Shown here piece by piece: positions 1-6,410 of a stretch of DNA of 6,417 nucleotides (positions within the stretch are counted from its first letter, which is position 1; every line of letters starts with the position of its first letter). Origin of the DNA: Syntrophomonadaceae bacterium (GTDB lineage Bacteria; Bacillota; Dethiobacteria; DTU022). The position numbers and the translations under genes are program-made. The notes under the pieces were generated by a model. That model did no database searches and was not told where the DNA came from. It saw nothing but the letters and a program-made list of their open reading frames with translations. Where the stretch lies: NCBI GenBank assembly GCA_003553305.1, contig PWEB01000116.1, forward strand, positions 1 to 6,417, given 5' to 3'.

Positions 1-557
1 AACATTTTCATCTGCCGGCCCAGGCCGGAAACAACCAGATCTTAAACAAAATGAACCGCCGTTATACCCGGGAACAATACCTGCAGTTAATCAAAAACAT
101 TAAAACAGCTATTCCGGGAGTGTCGGTTACTTCAGATATTATTGTTGGTTTTCCGGGAGAGACACAGGAGCAGTTTTTAGAAACGGCGGACTTGCTGGAA
201 AAGGTTCGCTTTGATAGTGCTTTCTCGTTTATTTATTCTCCACGCTATGGTACAAAAGCAGCCAAACTGGAAGACGACATTACCTATGCGGTAAAAGAAA
301 AAAGGCTGCAATATTTAAATAAAATTCAGCAGCGGATCAGTAAGGAAGAAAATGACAAGATGGTTAATCAAATTTACGAAGTCTTAGTGGAGGGTCCGAG
401 CAAAGGCGATCCTGAACTGCAGACCGGTCGAACCAGGACCAACAAACTGGTCCACTTCAAAGGCCCTGATAACCTTATTGGACGTTTGATAAATGTCCGT
501 ATTACTGAAGCAAGAACCTGGAACCTGTTTGGTGAAATGGAAGGAGCGTTTAATTGA
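1..557 (+). CDS. miaB: MiaB, tRNA-2-methylthio-N6-(dimethylallyl)adenosine37 synthase (5'-truncated)
   Basis: Only the last ~184 codons are present. The frame is open to the left edge (first complete codon at base 3), so the apparent ATG at 51 is internal, not the start. MiaB is a radical-SAM enzyme that adds a methylthio group to i6A37 in tRNAs reading U-starting codons, in the cytoplasm. Visible landmarks: HFHLPAQAG at the left edge, matching the family's HLHLPVQSG segment; MNRRYTRE; DIIVGFPGET; and FIYSPRYGT from the end of the radical-SAM barrel. A C-terminal TRAM RNA-binding domain follows, with VLVEGPSKGD and GRTRTNKLVHF and ending in TEARTWNLFGEM. The N-terminal iron-sulfur domain and the CxxxCxxC motif lie outside the window. 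The usual QSG reads QAG here. EGPSK and GRTRTNK favour MiaB over its paralogues MtaB and RimO. The stop overlaps the mutS start. Confidence 0.95.
   Translation, partial: HFHLPAQAGNNQILNKMNRRYTREQYLQLIKNIKTAIPGVSVTSDIIVGFPGETQEQFLETADLLEKVRFDSAFSFIYSPRYGTKAAKLEDDITYAVKEKRLQYLNKIQQRISKEENDKMVNQIYEVLVEGPSKGDPELQTGRTRTNKLVHFKGPDNLIGRLINVRITEARTWNLFGEMEGAFN
539..546 (+). promoter_or_regulatory. Shine-Dalgarno site for mutS inside the miaB 3' end
   Basis: GGAAGGAG ends 7 bases before the TTG at 554. This is ideal spacing for that codon, whereas the first in-frame ATG (572) lies 25 bases away. The site therefore decides the mutS start. It is contained within the last miaB codons, so ribosomes finishing miaB pass over it. 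Confidence 0.85.
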
Positions 558-3184
558 ACCGGACAAGCCCGATGATGGAACAATATAAAGCGATCAAGGA
601 ACAGCATCCTGATAAGCTTTTACTCTTTCAGGTAGGCGATTTTTTCGAATTATTTTTTGAAGATGCTCAACTGGCGGCAAGAGAGATGGAAATTGCCCTT
701 ACTTCCCGGGATGCCGGCTCTGAAGATCCAATTCCCCTGGCCGGGGTCCCCATGCATTCAGCGGAAACCTATTTAAATAAATTGCTCAGCAAAGGTTATA
801 AAGTTGTGCTCTGCGAGCAAGTCGAGGATGCCGGACAGGCCAAAGGCCTTGTTAAGCGTGAAATAACCAGGGTATTAACCCCCGGAACGATCACTGATCC
901 TGAAATGCTCGAAGAAAGCCGCAATAATTACCTGGCCTGCGTAATCAGCCAAAACAACAACCACTACGGCCTGGCCGCAGTAGATATCTCAACCGGTGAT
1001 TTTCAGATAACCGAACAAAATGGGGAGGGAGCCTGGGAAGCAATTTCTGATGAGTTGCACCGGCTTCAACCCTCAGAACTGCTATGTGGAAACTCTGAAA
1101 TTGAAAAGTTATGCAGCAAACAAATTGAAATGAACAACAGCGGTCTGATCGATCAACTACCTTATATTCCCGACCCTGTTGAATCAAAGCAGCTTATAAA
1201 GGGACAGTGGAAGGAAAACACCTGGCAGGATTTAAACCTTGATAACTATCCATTAGCGGCAGCAGCCGGTGCTTCTGCTTTAGCCTATCTTCAAATACTA
1301 CAGCAATTATCCGGAGACGACAAGCAATTTCACCGCCTCGAGCTTTACTTTACCAACCGCAACATGATAATCGACAATGTAACCAGCCGCAACCTGGAGT
1401 TAACCCAGTCAATTCGCGAAGGCAGCAAACAAGGCAGCCTGCTCGGTCTGCTCGATCGCTGCATGACTGCCATGGGCAGAAGGCTTCTCAGACACTGGGT
1501 AGAAATGCCCCTCTTAAGCCAGCAAAAGATAGAAAACCGGCTGGAGGGGGTAAATGAATACCTTGATAAACCACTACAAAGACGAGAGTTGCGAAAATTA
1601 CTGCAGGAAATTTTTGATCTTGAACGTTTTTGCAGCCGATTATCTTATCAGAGAATCAATGCCCGTGACCTGATTTCTTTAAAAACCACCCTGCAGCGGA
1701 TTGAAACGCTTAAAATAATGATCGCTGATTATGACGCGCCCCTTTTTCAAGAAGTCAGCGCTAACCTTCCCGACTTCAAAGATTTAAGTGGTTTAATTGA
1801 AAGTGCCCTGGTGAATGACCCGCCGCTGACTTTAAAAGAAGGCGGCCTCTTTAAACCCGGATACAACGAAGAAGTTGATCGTTTAAAGAAACTTTCCCAG
1901 GATGGCAATGCCATGCTTCTTGATTTCGAAAAGAAAGAAAAAGAACGGACCGGCATTAAGTCTATGCGCATCGGTTACAACCGAAATTTTGGCTACTACA
2001 TTGAGATCACCAGGACAAACCTTGAACTTGTCCCTTCTGAGTATCACCGTAAACAAACCCTGGTTAATGCCGAGCGTTTTACAACCGAGGAGCTGCAGCA
2101 GATGGAGGAGCAGATTACGGGAGCCCGTGATAAGTTGGCCGCCCTCGAGTATACCCTTTTTGAAGAGCTGCGCGAAAATGTCAGCTCCTATACGGACAAA
2201 CTGCTATCAGCTTCCAGTGATCTGGCCTGTATTGACTGTATTCAAAGCCTGGCTGAAGTTGCTGAAAAAAATGGCTATTGCCGGCCGAAATTTTCCGGAA
2301 ACAAGACAATGTCAATCCAATTGGCCCGCCACCCGGTAGTCGAGCAGCTGGCTATGGAACGCTTCGTCCCCAACGATATCAAGATGGATAAAAACCATTA
2401 CCTGCTGGTCATCACCGGCCCGAATATGGCCGGTAAAAGCACCTATATCCGCAGTGCAGCCCTGATAAACGTGCTGGCCCAGATGGGTAGTTATGTTCCT
2501 GCCGACGCGGCCGAATTACCGATTCTGGATCGCATCTTTGCCCGGGTCGGCGCTACCGACGATTTGAGCCGCGGTCACAGCACTTTTATGGTCGAAATGC
2601 AAGAAACAGCAGCTATTCTTAAAGATGCAACTCCCGACAGCCTGATTATTTTAGACGAAATAGGACGGGGCACCAGCACCTACGACGGTATGAGTATCGC
2701 TCGCTCAGTTTTGGAGTATATTAGCCGAAAAATTAAAGCTAAAACACTTTTTTCCACCCATTATCACGAATTAACAACCCTGGAGGGCGAACTGCCCGGT
2801 ATAAAAAATTATACGATAGCTGTCAAAGAAAAAGGGCGGCAGGTAATTTTCTTACGACAAGTCGTGCCCGGAAAAGCAGATAAAAGTTACGGGATTAATG
2901 TAGCCCGCCTGGCCGGAGTGCCCATGGAAGTTCTGATTCGGGCTGAAAAAATCCTCAACGAACTTGAACTGGCTGCATCTTCAGCCGGGGATCAGCAGCT
3001 GAGCTTACTCCCTATGGTCAGTGAACCGTATTCCGATTATTCTCATGAATTAGAGATTATTGAAGACTTAAAGGAAATCGATGTAAACCGGATCACTCCC
3101 TTAGAAGCGATCCAAAAACTATATGATTTACAAAAACAACTTATCGAAAATCAACAAACGGATTTAGAAGAGGAGTTTGAATAA
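554..3184 (+). CDS. mutS: MutS, DNA mismatch-recognition ATPase
   Basis: MutS binds mismatches and small loops in new DNA, becomes an ATP-bound sliding clamp and recruits MutL. At 876 residues it is full length for MutS1 (E. coli 853). It starts at TTG, chosen for the Shine-Dalgarno site 7 bases upstream and the TTGA overlap with the miaB stop. Domain I carries the mismatch-wedge motif F30-F-E32 in GDFFELF and ends near TPGT (109-112). Connector and core domains follow; the clamp region has GYNRNFGYYIE (474-484) and YHRKQTLVNAERF (497-509). The ATPase domain has Walker A GPNMAGKS (622-629), the DDLSRGHST loop (669-677), Walker B LIILDE (697-702) and the H-loop His736. The tail contains QLSLL (815-819), resembling a beta-clamp-binding peptide, and ITPLEAI (847-853), typical of the MutS C-terminus. 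Domain I and the absence of a Smr domain exclude MutS2. No key residue is missing. Confidence 0.98.
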   Translation: MNRTSPMMEQYKAIKEQHPDKLLLFQVGDFFELFFEDAQLAAREMEIALTSRDAGSEDPIPLAGVPMHSAETYLNKLLSKGYKVVLCEQVEDAGQAKGLVKREITRVLTPGTITDPEMLEESRNNYLACVISQNNNHYGLAAVDISTGDFQITEQNGEGAWEAISDELHRLQPSELLCGNSEIEKLCSKQIEMNNSGLIDQLPYIPDPVESKQLIKGQWKENTWQDLNLDNYPLAAAAGASALAYLQILQQLSGDDKQFHRLELYFTNRNMIIDNVTSRNLELTQSIREGSKQGSLLGLLDRCMTAMGRRLLRHWVEMPLLSQQKIENRLEGVNEYLDKPLQRRELRKLLQEIFDLERFCSRLSYQRINARDLISLKTTLQRIETLKIMIADYDAPLFQEVSANLPDFKDLSGLIESALVNDPPLTLKEGGLFKPGYNEEVDRLKKLSQDGNAMLLDFEKKEKERTGIKSMRIGYNRNFGYYIEITRTNLELVPSEYHRKQTLVNAERFTTEELQQMEEQITGARDKLAALEYTLFEELRENVSSYTDKLLSASSDLACIDCIQSLAEVAEKNGYCRPKFSGNKTMSIQLARHPVVEQLAMERFVPNDIKMDKNHYLLVITGPNMAGKSTYIRSAALINVLAQMGSYVPADAAELPILDRIFARVGATDDLSRGHSTFMVEMQETAAILKDATPDSLIILDEIGRGTSTYDGMSIARSVLEYISRKIKAKTLFSTHYHELTTLEGELPGIKNYTIAVKEKGRQVIFLRQVVPGKADKSYGINVARLAGVPMEVLIRAEKILNELELAASSAGDQQLSLLPMVSEPYSDYSHELEIIEDLKEIDVNRITPLEAIQKLYDLQKQLIENQQTDLEEEFE
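3171..3175 (+). promoter_or_regulatory. Probable Shine-Dalgarno site for mutL, inside mutS
   Basis: AGGAG, within a longer GAAGAGGAG, lies 11 bases before the mutL ATG, slightly far for an optimal site. A second partial match (AAGG, 3183-3186) directly abuts the ATG. The weak placement and the 2-base gap to the mutS stop suggest that mutL translation depends on ribosomes arriving from mutS. Confidence 0.5.
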
Positions 3185-3186
3185 GG

Positions 3187-4998
3187 ATGGTAATAAAAAT
3201 CCTCGACAAAAGTACTGCTGAACAAATAGCTGCCGGAGAAGTGATCGAGAATCCGGCTTCAGTGGTCAAAGAATTGGTAGAAAATGCCATGGATGCCGGG
3301 GCAACAAAGATTGAGGTAACTATCGAGGGCGGGGGGAAGCGCCTCCTCACTGTTACCGATAATGGCTGCGGGATCAACCCTCCAGAGTTACCTTTGGCTT
3401 TTCAAAGATTTGCCACCAGCAAGCTTACCGCGCTTGATGACTTAGATCACCTTTCCAGCCTGGGCTTCCGGGGAGAGGCTTTACCAAGCATAGCGGCAGT
3501 ATCCAGAATTAAGATGACCACCCGGTCAAAAGACTCTATTGCAGGAGCACAGATTACTATAAGCGGTGGGGAACTTGAGGGAGAGGAGGAGGTAGGCGCT
3601 CCTCCGGGAACCAGGGTTGAAGTAAGAGATTTGTTTTACAACACCCCGGGAAGACTTAAATTTCTGCGCGCTGATAATGTTGAAACAACCCGGATCAGCA
3701 CTTTGCTCTCAGAACTGGCCCTGACTCACCCGGAAGTAGCCTTCACTTTAAAAAGCGGAAAGAAGACTATGTTCAGTTCTTCAGGGGACGGCGTCCTCCT
3801 GCATGTAATTGGCGCTCTTTACGGTAGAGATCCAGTAGAAGCAATGCTTGAAGTAAACCGCAAGGATTCAGCTTCAGGCTGCACTCTGAGTGGTTTTATC
3901 TCCGCTCCACATATGACCAGGTCCACAAGGCGTTGGATCACCCTGGTTGTCAACGGCCGCCTGATCAGAAACCCGATGCTTATAAACGCTTTAGAACGCG
4001 GATATGGAGATTTGCTGCCCAGTCAGCGCCATCCGCTTGCAGTGTTAAATCTAAGTATTCCACCTGAAATGATTGACGTCAACGTTCATCCTGCCAAAAT
4101 CGAAATCCGTTTCCAAAAGCCTGAAATAGTGAAAGGGTTAGTTTATAAAGCGGTTAAGCTATCACTTCAGGAAAATAAAAACATCCCTCAATGGCCTGAT
4201 AGTATTGATACACCCGGCTATACACCTGCTCAGTATAGCAAAACCAGTAAGTCACATCACAGGCAAGACCGCTTTGAATCTTTTCCGTCTCAGGCAAGGG
4301 AGAATTCCCGGAACTGGCAGCATACACCGCTGAGCGCAACAGAAGCAAATTCCCGGGAAGACATCATTAAAAGAAGAGGGGAGGAGGGAGGAGATCCTCT
4401 CAGAGCAGCTCCCCGGGGATGTTACCTGATCGGTCAGTTTTTGCAAAGTTACCTCGTTGTCCAGGAAGATGAAAAACTTTTATTGATTGATCAGCATGCA
4501 GCCCATGAAAGAGTAATTTACAATCAACTCCAAAAGCAAAGCCAGTCAAAAAGCGAGGGAAATATCACCCAGCTGACTTTACCCCTCAACCTTGAACTGC
4601 CCCCGGCCTGGCGCGACAGGCTGCCTGTTTTACTGCCCCTCCTGCAGGAAACAGGATTTCAACTCGAACCGGTTAGCGAAGACTGTTATGCTATCAAGGC
4701 AGTCCCCTTTATGCTCAGGGAAAATGTTAACAGGGCTCAACTATACGATCTACTGGAACAAATCTTGACAGCCGACCAGGAATCAGCTGACGAATACCGG
4801 GATAAGATCTATAAAACCATTGCCTGTCACCGTTCAATAAAGGCCAAACAACCCTTATCCAGAGATGAGATGGAGCAGCTGCTCGAAGAGTGGGAGAATA
4901 CTCCCCTGGCCCGCTACTGTCCACACGGCAGGCCAACAGTGATCAGTTTTGACAAAGCGCAGTTAGATAAAAGTTTTCATCGCAGCGAGGGAAATTAA
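3187..4998 (+). CDS. mutL: MutL, mismatch-repair ATPase and probable nicking endonuclease
   Basis: MutL links MutS to strand incision. At 603 residues it is full length (E. coli 615). The start is the ATG 2 bases after mutS; IAAGEVIENPASVVKELVEN follows as in the family. GHKL ATPase motifs: E29 (general base) and N33; DNGCGI (58-63); TSK (77-79) with GFRGEAL (93-99); DLFYNTPGRLKFL (148-160); and NVHPAK with K304. The family's RHATSK reads RFATSK (F75). Residues ~331-408 are a hydrophilic, low-complexity linker. The dimerisation/endonuclease domain starts near 409 and has DQHAAHE (435-441), ACH (546-548) and CPHGRP (578-583). These metal-site motifs occur in MutL of bacteria without MutH, so MutL itself probably nicks. 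One deviation: the last Glu of DQHAX2EX4E is Asn446. TQLTLP (461-466) occupies the place of the beta-clamp-binding motif. No frameshift is seen. Confidence 0.98.
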   Translation: MVIKILDKSTAEQIAAGEVIENPASVVKELVENAMDAGATKIEVTIEGGGKRLLTVTDNGCGINPPELPLAFQRFATSKLTALDDLDHLSSLGFRGEALPSIAAVSRIKMTTRSKDSIAGAQITISGGELEGEEEVGAPPGTRVEVRDLFYNTPGRLKFLRADNVETTRISTLLSELALTHPEVAFTLKSGKKTMFSSSGDGVLLHVIGALYGRDPVEAMLEVNRKDSASGCTLSGFISAPHMTRSTRRWITLVVNGRLIRNPMLINALERGYGDLLPSQRHPLAVLNLSIPPEMIDVNVHPAKIEIRFQKPEIVKGLVYKAVKLSLQENKNIPQWPDSIDTPGYTPAQYSKTSKSHHRQDRFESFPSQARENSRNWQHTPLSATEANSREDIIKRRGEEGGDPLRAAPRGCYLIGQFLQSYLVVQEDEKLLLIDQHAAHERVIYNQLQKQSQSKSEGNITQLTLPLNLELPPAWRDRLPVLLPLLQETGFQLEPVSEDCYAIKAVPFMLRENVNRAQLYDLLEQILTADQESADEYRDKIYKTIACHRSIKAKQPLSRDEMEQLLEEWENTPLARYCPHGRPTVISFDKAQLDKSFHRSEGN

Positions 4999-5009
4999 GC
5001 TGCAGACTT

Positions 5010-5013
5010 GGAG
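5010..5013 (+). promoter_or_regulatory. Shine-Dalgarno site for miaA
   Basis: GGAG lies 8 bases upstream of the ATG at 5022, within the 23-base mutL-miaA gap. A second GAGG at 5016-5019 is too close to the start to be preferred. An ATG at 5014 is out of frame with miaA and lacks a site of its own. Confidence 0.65.
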
Positions 5014-5021
5014 ATGAGGCC

Positions 5022-6017
5022 ATGTCCGATTCCAGCTCCGATTCAAAAAATGAAGATAGGATACCACTGCTTGTTCTGGTCGGTCCGACAGCTGTCGGAA
5101 AAACTGCCCTGGCTTTAAAAGTGGCCCGGCGCTTAAGAACCGATATAATCAGCGCTGATTCGGCACAAGTTTACCGCGGTCTTGATATCGGAACTGCAAA
5201 ACCCTCCCCTGAAGAGCAGAATATCGCAAGACATCACTTAATCGATCTTGTTTATCCACACCAGTATTTTAGTGTGGCAGACTATCAAAAGTTTGCATAT
5301 AATAAGATAGCACAGCTTTGGGATGCAGGGAAACTTCCGTTCATGGTTGGGGGCACCGGTTTATACATTAGTGCAGTGACTAAAAATTACGCTTTTGGTC
5401 AAAAGGGACCCAGCTCGGATTTGCGGAAGACTTATGAACAACTCGCGTCAACAGAAGGCCTCGAAAAACTATATGCCCGCTTAAAAATCATCGATCCGGA
5501 GGCTGCTTCAAAAATACATCCCAACGACAAAAAACGGATTGTCAGGGCTCTTGAAGTTTACACCCTGGAAGGAAAGCCAATTTCAAAGCAGGTAACAAAC
5601 ACAGAATCCAGGCAACAAAACATACCCTACAAAACCCTTATCTTCGGCCTGGACATGAATCGGGAAGCCCTTTACGAAAAAATTGAACAACGGGTTGAAA
5701 TGATGTTTAGACAGGGTTTCCTTGACGAAGTGCGCAACCTATCCAGGCAGGGTTACAGCGCAAAAGACCCCGGATTGGAGGTGCTCGGTTACCGGCAGCT
5801 GTTTGCATACTTAGAAGGGAAAATGGGGTTTGAAGAGGCAAAAGAAGAAATAAATAAACAGACCCGCAATTTAGCCAAGCGTCAGTTAACCTGGTTTCGC
5901 CGCGATAAAGCTATAGAATGGATAGATATCACAGAAATTAAGGATTTTGATAATTTAACAGAAAATATTTGCTTTAAAGTGAAGGACATTACCCCTTACC
6001 GGGCGAATAATAAATAA
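5022..6017 (+). CDS. miaA: MiaA, tRNA dimethylallyltransferase
   Basis: MiaA transfers a dimethylallyl group from DMAPP to N6 of A37 in tRNAs reading codons that begin with U, giving i6A, the substrate of MiaB. The 331 residues cover a whole protein (family usually ~300-320). Motifs: P-loop GPTAVGKT (21-28); DSAQVYRGLDIGTAKP (46-61), with D46 in the position of the family's catalytic Asp; HHLID (71-75); GGTGLYI (110-116); and, toward the C-terminus, LEVLGYRQL and the RNA-contacting TRNLAKRQLTWFRR. The first 13 residues are a Ser/Asp/Lys-rich extension before the conserved core. No other in-frame ATG, GTG or TTG lies between 5022 and the P-loop strand, and a Shine-Dalgarno site fits, so the extension is probably real. 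It lies downstream of mutL and upstream of hfq, an order shared with E. coli (mutL-miaA-hfq). Confidence 0.97.
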   Translation: MSDSSSDSKNEDRIPLLVLVGPTAVGKTALALKVARRLRTDIISADSAQVYRGLDIGTAKPSPEEQNIARHHLIDLVYPHQYFSVADYQKFAYNKIAQLWDAGKLPFMVGGTGLYISAVTKNYAFGQKGPSSDLRKTYEQLASTEGLEKLYARLKIIDPEAASKIHPNDKKRIVRALEVYTLEGKPISKQVTNTESRQQNIPYKTLIFGLDMNREALYEKIEQRVEMMFRQGFLDEVRNLSRQGYSAKDPGLEVLGYRQLFAYLEGKMGFEEAKEEINKQTRNLAKRQLTWFRRDKAIEWIDITEIKDFDNLTENICFKVKDITPYRANNK

Positions 6018-6038
6018 TGAAAGAACTAGATATAAAAT

Positions 6039-6047
6039 AGGAAGGAG
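6039..6047 (+). promoter_or_regulatory. Strong Shine-Dalgarno site for hfq
   Basis: AGGAAGGAG ends 8 bases before the ATG at 6056, the longest anti-SD match of any gene start in the window. Together with the 38-base gap after miaA, it suggests hfq is translated independently and efficiently, as expected for an abundant RNA chaperone. Confidence 0.85.
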
Positions 6048-6055
6048 CCCGACAT

Positions 6056-6319
6056 ATGAAAAGCGCGTTCAATTTACAAGACACTTTTCTAAACCAGATT
6101 CGTAAAGAAAACATGTTAAGCACTGTATTTTTGGTGAATGGCTATCAAATCAAGGGGACTGTCCGGAGCTTTGATAACTTCACACTGCTGCTCGAAGTAG
6201 AAGGAAAGCAGCAGCTTGTTTATAAGCATGCAGTGTCAACAATTATCCCGATGCGCAATGTCAGCCTGAGATCACCGGAGGGAGAAGCAGGTGAAGGCGA
6301 GTCTGCAGATTCTGAATAG
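6056..6319 (+). CDS. hfq: Hfq, Sm-like RNA chaperone
   Basis: Hfq is a hexameric ring-forming Sm protein that binds small RNAs and mRNAs. Its role in Firmicutes is often milder than in E. coli. The 87 residues contain the complete Sm fold: NLQDTFLNQIRKEN (6-19) forms the N-terminal helix with proximal-face Q8; Sm1 is FLVNGYQIKGTVRSFDNFTLLLE (start at F25); Sm2 is LVYKHAVSTI (54-63), with the K57-H58 pair that contacts U-rich RNA 3' ends. The rim segment reads RKEN (16-19) where E. coli has RRER, so it has two basic residues rather than three. The tail after about residue 72 is short and acidic (SPEGEAGEGESADSE: six acidic residues, no basic ones). It is the last gene of the visible operon, following miaA as in many bacteria. 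Confidence 0.97.
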   Translation: MKSAFNLQDTFLNQIRKENMLSTVFLVNGYQIKGTVRSFDNFTLLLEVEGKQQLVYKHAVSTIIPMRNVSLRSPEGEAGEGESADSE

Positions 6320-6388
6320 TTAAGTTTTGTTAGCTTGAATAATTGTTAATTTTTTATGTGTTTCTATTTGATTATTTATAGTTCCAAT

Positions 6389-6406
6389 TATCTTATAATC
6401 AAGATA
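6389..6406. repeat. Small inverted repeat overlapping the tandem repeat
   Basis: TATCTT (6389-6394) and AAGATA (6401-6406) are perfect 6-bp inverted arms around ATAATC. The arms are too AT-rich and short for a terminator. The dyad covers the first TATAAT, so it has the shape of a small operator, but base composition alone could produce it. Confidence 0.35.
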
Positions 6407-6410
6407 TAAT
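6394..6410 (+). promoter_or_regulatory. Tandem TATAAT hexamers, possible -10 elements
   Basis: Perfect TATAAT hexamers lie at 6394-6399 and 6405-6410, one per repeat unit. Upstream -35 candidates are poor: TTGATT at 6368-6373 is 20 bases from the first hexamer, and TTCCAA at 6382-6387 is 17 bases from the second but matches only 3 of 6 consensus positions. TATAAT is expected by chance in such AT-rich DNA, so a sigma-A promoter firing rightward is only a possibility. Confidence 0.25.

Noticed and set aside
51..557. A short free-standing gene starting at ATG 51
   Set aside because: The same frame is open to the left edge and codes for the conserved MiaB segment HFHLPAQAG, so the ATG is internal.
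374..607. Minus-strand open frames across the miaB/mutS junction
   Set aside because: They are antisense to well-conserved TRAM and MutS N-terminal coding, resemble no family I know, and have low-complexity composition typical of complement frames.
1902..2339. 145-codon open frame inside mutS on the plus strand, out of phase
   Set aside because: It lies wholly within conserved MutS core and ATPase coding sequence, has no Shine-Dalgarno site I could find, and its translation shows no recognisable domain. It is a shadow frame.
4369..4421. Internal translation start giving a separate MutL C-terminal domain after the purine tract
   Set aside because: The ATG at 4419 is out of frame with mutL, and the first in-frame TTG (4441) is far from the SD-like sequence.
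5947..5978. Possible internal hfq promoter in miaA: TTGATA (5947-5952) and TGCTTTAAA (5970-5978)
   Set aside because: E. coli has hfq promoters within miaA, so I looked here. The spacing is 20 bases and the -10 matches only 4 of 6 positions, too weak to call.
6031..6036. TATAAA before hfq as a -10 element
   Set aside because: No -35 match lies 16-18 bases upstream, and a start from it would fall inside the hfq Shine-Dalgarno site.
6321..6355. Terminator after hfq
   Set aside because: TTAAG/CTTGA and AATT/AATT stems exist, but both are 4-5 AT or GU pairs; the first is not followed by a T-run and the second is too unstable to act alone.
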